A DNA stretch of 64,000 bases, taken from NCBI GenBank assembly GCA_003254885.1, contig QANT01001562.1, positions 1 to 64,000 on the forward strand, in the 5' to 3' direction. The DNA comes from Purshia tridentata. Taxonomy: Eukaryota; Streptophyta; Magnoliopsida; Rosales; Rosaceae. Below the pieces are notes generated by a model. It was not told where the DNA came from. It saw nothing but the letters and a program-made list of their open reading frames with translations, and searched no databases. Below are positions 58,641 to 64,000 of this stretch, piece by piece; positions within the stretch are counted from its first letter, which is position 1; the number at the start of each line of letters is the position of its first letter. The translations under genes were made by a program, and so were the position numbers.

Positions 58641-59085
58641 AACTTGTTAAATATATTTAACCTAATAAAATCACATTCTCAATTATGGTTTAATTAGTTT
58701 GAATTTCAATCAAATTAGAGGGGCCTTGTCACTTTTGTTTTTCGTTATTATAAAATAGCAAGTAACTGATTATCTAAGAAAACTATTACCATTCAACTTT
58801 GAAGTCTTTATTAGAAATTAATTAATAGTGGTCCTTTGGTTAATCCCAAATAGCACGAATGTAATGACATAATTTGAAGCAACTGTACTTGTTCTCTGAC
58901 TTTCATGCATGCAAACTCAACTTGTTAAAATATTTCAATTTGGGAAAATCACAAGCTTATAGCTTTGAGTTTCGGTCAAATTATAGTGGACTTTGTAACT
59001 ATATCTTTATTATAATATAGCAAGTGACAAACATTCAAAAAATAATAATTGAAAAAAAAAAACTTTACCATTCAATTTTAAGCAT
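58641..59085. repeat. diverged direct repeat, two ~165-bp copies
   Basis: Copies at about 58641-58806 and 58919-59085 share an ordered series of words: AACTTGTTAAA, AAAATCACA, TTCNNTCAAATTA, ACTTT(N)GTNAC, TATAATATAGCAAGT and TTACCATTCAA. Spacing is about 278 bp. It is an old local duplication with many small indels; neither copy codes. Confidence 0.6.
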
Positions 59086-59269
59086 TTACCCCATGGCCAT
59101 TTGAAAAATATGAATGCTTTCCACATTTTACAAGGTCAAGAAGCAAAGAAGTAAACCAAATAAGTCTTTGGGGTTAGTTCTATAGAGCTTGGGGTAATAA
59201 TACTTAAATACAAAATGCATAAAATGAAATAAGACGTACAACAATTTTAATTAATTAAAAATTAGTTTC
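59086..59269. other. 3' UTR region of the pectinesterase gene
   Basis: AT-rich sequence adjoining the minus-strand stop codon. Nothing else is seen. Confidence 0.5.
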
Positions 59270-61188
59270 TCAAATTAAACCCCCAGTGTATGGCACTCCA
59301 GTCTGAGGCAACCAATTATCCCCTAGCAAGAAGTTGGACACTGTAAAATTAGCAGCAACAATTGCATTGATGACATGGTAACCCGGCCATGTGACCCGGT
59401 TCGCGGTGTTGGATCCAGGACCCGTATTATTATACTCAGCATAATACAGTGTGCTGAGTGCAAAGTCTCCACTCCACACACTCCACCCAACAGGTTCAAT
59501 AAAACTGCCCATGAAAGTCTGCATGTAAACTGTCCTCGAGTACTCCTTCCATGGCCTCCCCAGATACGTCTTGACACTGAAATTACTCGAAGCCAAATCA
59601 GCCGAGGGTTTAATGGTGCAATTGTGGATTGAAGTCCCGGTGTTCTGGTTCGGGTCGGTTCGGCCTTGAGCAGTGATGGGGTTGGCTTGGCCTTGACGGG
59701 GCCGGCGGGGATATATGTTACAGTTTTGGAAAACAACTGCAGCGTTACCGAATATGAAATCGACAGTGCCGTAGATGTCACATTCTCTGTAAAATTGTCT
59801 GAGAGAATGTGTGTATAAGGTGTCTTGGTAGCCTTCGAAGCTGCAGCTGTAGAACACAGACAAATCTGCCCCACTTCTGAGTGCAACTGCTTGCCCCTTG
59901 CTTGGTCCAGCCGTGTTGCGAATAGTAATGTTCACTGCTATGAACCCTTGTGCCACCACAGCTGCAATTTTCATCAACTTCATTTATTCATATAGTCTTA
60001 TAACATAAAAATATTCAAATGATATATTTTCAAATACATTAGAAGTATCTAAGAAAAATGTTTAATTTTATAATTCGAGTGCATTATTAACATTACGTTA
60101 GCATGCTATATATGGGCCACACACACAAAAATTATTCGATGTTATAGAATGATGTACATGTGAACGTGTACCTAGCTTATATTATGCATGAAATTTTGAA
60201 ACTCACCTAAAGTAGCAGAGTTGAAAGTGGTGGAGCCATCACCAACGCTGTTGTTTCCAGTAATGATGGTCTGATTGATACCATCTCCGATCATCAGCAA
60301 GTACTTCTTCTTGGAGATAATGGAGACATACTCTTCATAAACACCGGCAGCGACATATATCAAGAAGTATCCGTTAGCAGCAACAGAGTTATTGGGTGCG
60401 GCATTCACAGCGTCATTGATGGTGGTGAAGTTTCCGCTTCCATCCTTACTCACAACCACAACATCATTCACCAAAACCCCTTCATCATCTGCCTGGAGAA
60501 GCCTCCTTCTCGGCCGATTTACGACCGAGTCATAAATCGCTTGAGATCTGCTCGACATTTTGAGACCCAAGCGTCCCTTTCCGAACCGGAGATGCCTCTT
60601 GGGCTGCTTTGGGGTCCCATTTTTGTTCTTGGGCACCCAGCCCTTTGTGAAGAGAGCCAGAGAGACGCTGTACAGTTTGGTGTTGTTAGAGAGTTGGGCC
60701 AACAGGTCGTCGTTTGCGGAATCCGTGGATTCGAGCCCGTCGGAACAAGTCTGCTGGTTGGTTAAGATGGCGCTGAGAAGGGTCTGGACGTCTTCGGCGT
60801 CCAGGTTCGGTAGGACTTTGCTGGTTTTGTTGACGGTTTCGAGAGAAGTTGATAAGAAATCAATGTTTAAAGTTGCGAGGTCCTTGCAATCCTTCAGGGC
60901 TTGGATTGCGGGTTGGGATAGAGTTGAACCACGGCGCCGGAGATGTTTGTCGATTAAAGTGAAGAGGCTTTGGGATTGTGAGAGTGCGCGTTGGACTGAG
61001 AAACGTCCAAAGTCGTAGACATTGGCGTTGTGGTGGGGGAGGACTGATTTGCAATAAGCAGGGTGCGGAGTGGACTGACATGTGGTTTCTTGTGAGACTG
61101 GACTGTTGAGAGAGGCATTATCATCTGCGGCTAAAGATGGAGAGAAAAGGAAAGCGAAGATAATGACAAGTACTGAAAGAGATGCCAT
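59270..61188 (-). CDS. pectin methylesterase with N-terminal inhibitor domain (type I PMEI-PME)
   Basis: Two exons on the minus strand, 61188-60207 and 59961-59270 (intron 245 bp), give 557 residues. Seen: signal peptide (1-20), PMEI-like pro-domain (about 34-183, with paired Cys), a basic linker with the subtilase processing motif RRRLLQ (227-232), then the pectinesterase domain. Its catalytic set is complete: Q351 (GQAVAL), Q373 and D374 (GYQDT), D395 (TVDFIFG), and R463 and W465 (LGRPW). The enzyme removes methyl groups from homogalacturonan in the cell wall; the pro-domain holds it inactive until it is cut in the Golgi (family knowledge). PME7/PME20/PME40-type by recall. The start is the only one giving a signal peptide. 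Glycosylation sites (N-x-S/T) are frequent. Confidence 0.94.
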
Positions 61189-61296
61189 TGCTATGGACTA
61201 TGAAGAAATTAATTAAGACTTGCTAGCTAGAGAGAGTTCTCAAGGAATGTGTGTACGTACTAGTAAATATGTGAATAGTTCATGGACTAATGACCG

Positions 61297-61304
61297 TATA
61301 TATA
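61297..61304 (-). promoter_or_regulatory. TATA box of the pectinesterase gene
   Basis: CTATATATA on the minus strand, about 110 bp upstream of the start codon, in otherwise unremarkable promoter DNA. Confidence 0.55.
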
Positions 61305-62232
61305 GGGGAGAGAGGGTGGTTAGCTGAAGCAATTTGATAAGTTATTATATTAGAGAGTAAATGGAGAGAGGCAATGTTATTAATTTGGAAAGAGATTTGG
61401 GATTCACATGCTTAATTAATTGTGTTGTAAGATATTAATATGATGGAATGATTGAAACTTCTTCGTAGCAATATTTTAATATTTATTGATCATCTTCTAT
61501 ATTATCTTTCTAATAGAAATAAGATTTTAACAATGTGAAGCTAACATATATATATATAAGTCTCATATCTAGCTAGTAATTAAAGAAGAAATCTTTAAAA
61601 TATGTAAAGAGTTCAATTAAGGGCAGAAAAAGTTTGTCTCTGATCATCATGATAGGACGAACATTTCGTCAGTTATAACTCGATATAAATATTTAAATCC
61701 TTAGTAGAAGATCCAAATCTGGTAAGAATCTGGATTGACAATTATTACCAATCACCAAATTTAACCTTTATTGGTATCGAAATTAAATTCAAATTAGAAA
61801 TCTGGTAAGAGAAAATTTGCTCATATATACTGAAGCATTGAATTTGCAAGTAGGTAGGTAGACATGCATGAATGCTGACGGGATTGATGGCGTTGATTTG
61901 TTGACTATGAAGATCGAGTGGAGGTAGCTAGGAAGATCGCTTGCAGCTAGCTAGCTGTCACGTAAATGATAATTAATACACAGATGCATGATCCTATTGA
62001 ACGTGGTTTATTAACGAAACATATATATTCCTTAGCAAGCGTTTTCGTCTTCCCACTGTCGTATCATATGTCATTTATCAACATTAATTGGGGTTGGTAA
62101 TGCGCGCCTAATGGAATATCAGGGATGCTCTTATGCCCTAAACCTGCGAACACATGCATTATTCAATCATTATTTTGTTGGTAGATAGCATGCACGAAGT
62201 TTCTCTCCAGTTTTGTCTAATCCATAAGTTAA
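61305..62232. other. upstream region of the pectinesterase gene
   Basis: AT-rich promoter-distal sequence with no gene or repeat that I can support. Confidence 0.5.
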
Positions 62233-62502
62233 GGCTTGTTTGACAATAACTTAAGATTGCCAAAAAATTTGTTTTATATATAATCAAAAGCGTTTTTGTT
62301 AATGAAAAATGGTATTTATGTTATAAAAGCACTTTAATTTTTAATTAAAGAAGCATTTTATAAGTATTTTATACAAATGACGCTTTTTCAAATACATTTG
62401 CGCGCACTAAATAATTTAATTTTTCAGTAAAACTTTTATGTGTTTCAACTAAAAGTTTTTTATTGAGAAAATATATTTTTGTAGAAACATCTCAAACAAG
62501 CC
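62233..62502. mobile_element. candidate small MITE
   Basis: A 270-bp AT-rich segment whose ends are GGCTTGTTTGACA and, reverse-complemented from the right, GGCTTGTTTGAGA (12 of 13). GGCTTGTTTG termini recur in plant MITEs. Inside, AAAAGCGTTTTT near 62286 faces GACGCTTTTTC near 62380. The 8-bp flanks do not match, so no duplication is shown. Confidence 0.55.
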
Positions 62503-64000
62503 GGCCTATATATAACATGCAAGATATATACATATTTGTCAATTATATGTCATGCACCTACCAAATGAGAATATTATAATATTATAATATATAAACACAT
62601 TGGATCATGATGTCATGAAATTCGTGGTTTAGGCTCAACCAAAGGAATGAAGGACCAACCTTTCCCATAATTAAAGACTTGGTATATGGTATAAAGTCTT
62701 AAGACAATCGATTAGTCACTAGCTTTCTATTTAATTTATAAATTAATAAATATATAGATACAAGGCCACTCTAATTAGACTGATCAAAGTCAAAGCTATA
62801 GAGCTTGCGATATTATCAGATTAATTCTATTTTACCAAGTTGGGGTTGCAAGTGAAAGCTCGTCCAATTAAAACAAGTACAAGTAGTTCTTCAATCTTTA
62901 GAGTTAATTAAGTTTAACTAATTAAGAAGCATGTGCGACGAAAAGGAAGAAGTCCTGTGAGCTCGATCTTAATATTTCAACTTGTGTTATATTAACTACG
63001 AAAAGCATGTGCTACAAAAAGGAAGAAGTACCGCGGCAATTTGAAGATTTTATTTTTGTCTGTATCATTTTTTTTTTGGTAAATGTCGTCGAAATAAATT
63101 ACTTAATGGGATTCTTAATCTTACCTTAACAATTACTTCTTTGGATTATTTTATCAAACAATTTTTGCACCAATCACTTAAGAATTAAGATCAAATTTAA
63201 GAATAAGAACCTAAAATAGCTTGAAGTTAAAAAATAGGTTAATGGGGGTTAACTAATGTGGATTAGTCACTAATTGTAGGTAGAGTTGTACATAGCTACG
63301 CGGTCGTCGAAATTAAGTAATCTAAAAGAACAAAGTCAAATTACTCCCAGCTAGCTCCTACCGAGTGAAAGCTTTGGATTCAACGTGTGATGAGAATTAT
63401 GTTAGGCCAATTTATATAATAAGATATGCTGATCGATCGATTTTATATATTCTGAGCAATTTTAATTAATTGGAGCCTTCACTTGTTCATATATGTAAAA
63501 GACATTAAATAACTAAATATGTTCCAAAAATAAAAATCCTCAGTTATTTTTGTGAAAATTTTGTATCTGAATTTTCTTTCTCCACACGGTGGTAAAACCC
63601 AAAACAAAAGACTAATTATAAGTGCCTAATACCCAAGATGTATGTTTGTGGATATATAAATCCACCAGTCTGATTTGTCGAATAACAAACTGTTACATAG
63701 CTTAACCAAACATCTCATTTGGCATTTTGACTTTTCAGACGCTTGGGTCGTCCACGTCATTAGCTTGACTAGATGACTAGAATCTTGAGTCCCCGTTGAG
63801 TAGTCAACAAAGGAAGAATGGGTCAACACGAAAAGTGGGCCTCGACTCGACTTGACCCAAAGGTCCCAAACAGTGTGTATATACCCAAATCTCTTTTGTC
63901 ATTGAAAGCCCATTATCTCATTGAAAGATAATTGACTTTTTAAATTCAATTTGTTTACATGGTTTATGGCCTCCCACGTCGTCAACTTGTATAACTTGGT
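62503..64000. other. terminal intergenic region
   Basis: AT-rich up to about 63500, then a more mixed stretch (63600-64000) that may be promoter sequence of a gene beyond the window. ORFs here are short and domain-free. Confidence 0.45.

Noticed and set aside
1-64000. A tRNA, rRNA or microRNA gene, or a full-length LTR retrotransposon
   Set aside because: I looked for tRNA B-boxes, familiar miRNA words (miR156/160/164/166/172/319/390/396) and paired LTRs and found none beyond the SINE and the one weak trace noted.

Overview
This is a 64 kb piece of plant nuclear DNA. The evidence is introns with GT-AG borders and AT-rich interiors, plant-only gene families (AHL, AED3-type aspartyl protease, PMEI-PME, beta-type carbonic anhydrase with a plastid-like leader), and intergenic DNA full of small MITEs, a SINE, a LINE tail and CT/GA microsatellites. 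Codon use and gene content fit a eudicot, most plausibly a woody rosid. I cannot name the species from sequence alone.

Layout: (1) 1.4-2.4 kb, a single-exon J-domain/AT-hook protein (+). (2) 5.6-7.6 kb, a seven-exon PWWP-domain protein (+). (3) 9.8-10.6 kb, a two-exon bHLH factor of the TMO5/bHLH30 group (+). (4) 11.4-14.0 kb, a nine-exon beta carbonic anhydrase (+). (5) 14.5-21.3 kb, the 13-exon AP-4 adaptor mu subunit (+). (6) 21.3-26.8 kb, a gene-poor stretch with a hairpin tandem repeat, a LINE tail and a foldback MITE. (7) 26.8-27.8 kb, an intronless AHL protein (+). (8) 27.8-32.7 kb, a second gene-poor stretch. (9) 39.7-32.8 kb, an 11-exon UBP16-type deubiquitinase (-). (10) 44.5-47.9 kb, eIF3c (+), with a SINE in its second coding intron. 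(11) 49.0-50.6 kb, a universal stress protein (+). (12) 53.6-54.9 kb, an AED3-like aspartyl protease (+). (13) 56.1-57.6 kb, a membrane-anchored DUF7870-type protein with an upstream ORF (+). (14) 61.2-59.3 kb, a pectin methylesterase (-). The last 2.8 kb and the other gaps hold only repeats and promoter sequence that I can support.

The genes are independent housekeeping or regulatory loci, each with its own promoter, and not a pathway cluster. From memory of Arabidopsis loci, AP4M and UBP16 are adjacent there (At4g24550/At4g24560), and eIF3c, the USP, the aspartyl protease and the DUF7870 gene all have counterparts in the At3g53-At3g56 interval. The window therefore looks like ordinary conserved microsynteny. 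I rebuilt exon structures by hand from splice consensus and reading-frame continuity. Every multi-exon model listed closes in frame without a stop. I found no operon-like system, virus-derived gene set, CRISPR array or other clearly new system. The most unusual items are the upstream ORF of the DUF7870 gene, two related foldback MITEs, a three-copy hairpin tandem repeat, and single-N assembly joins in homopolymers.
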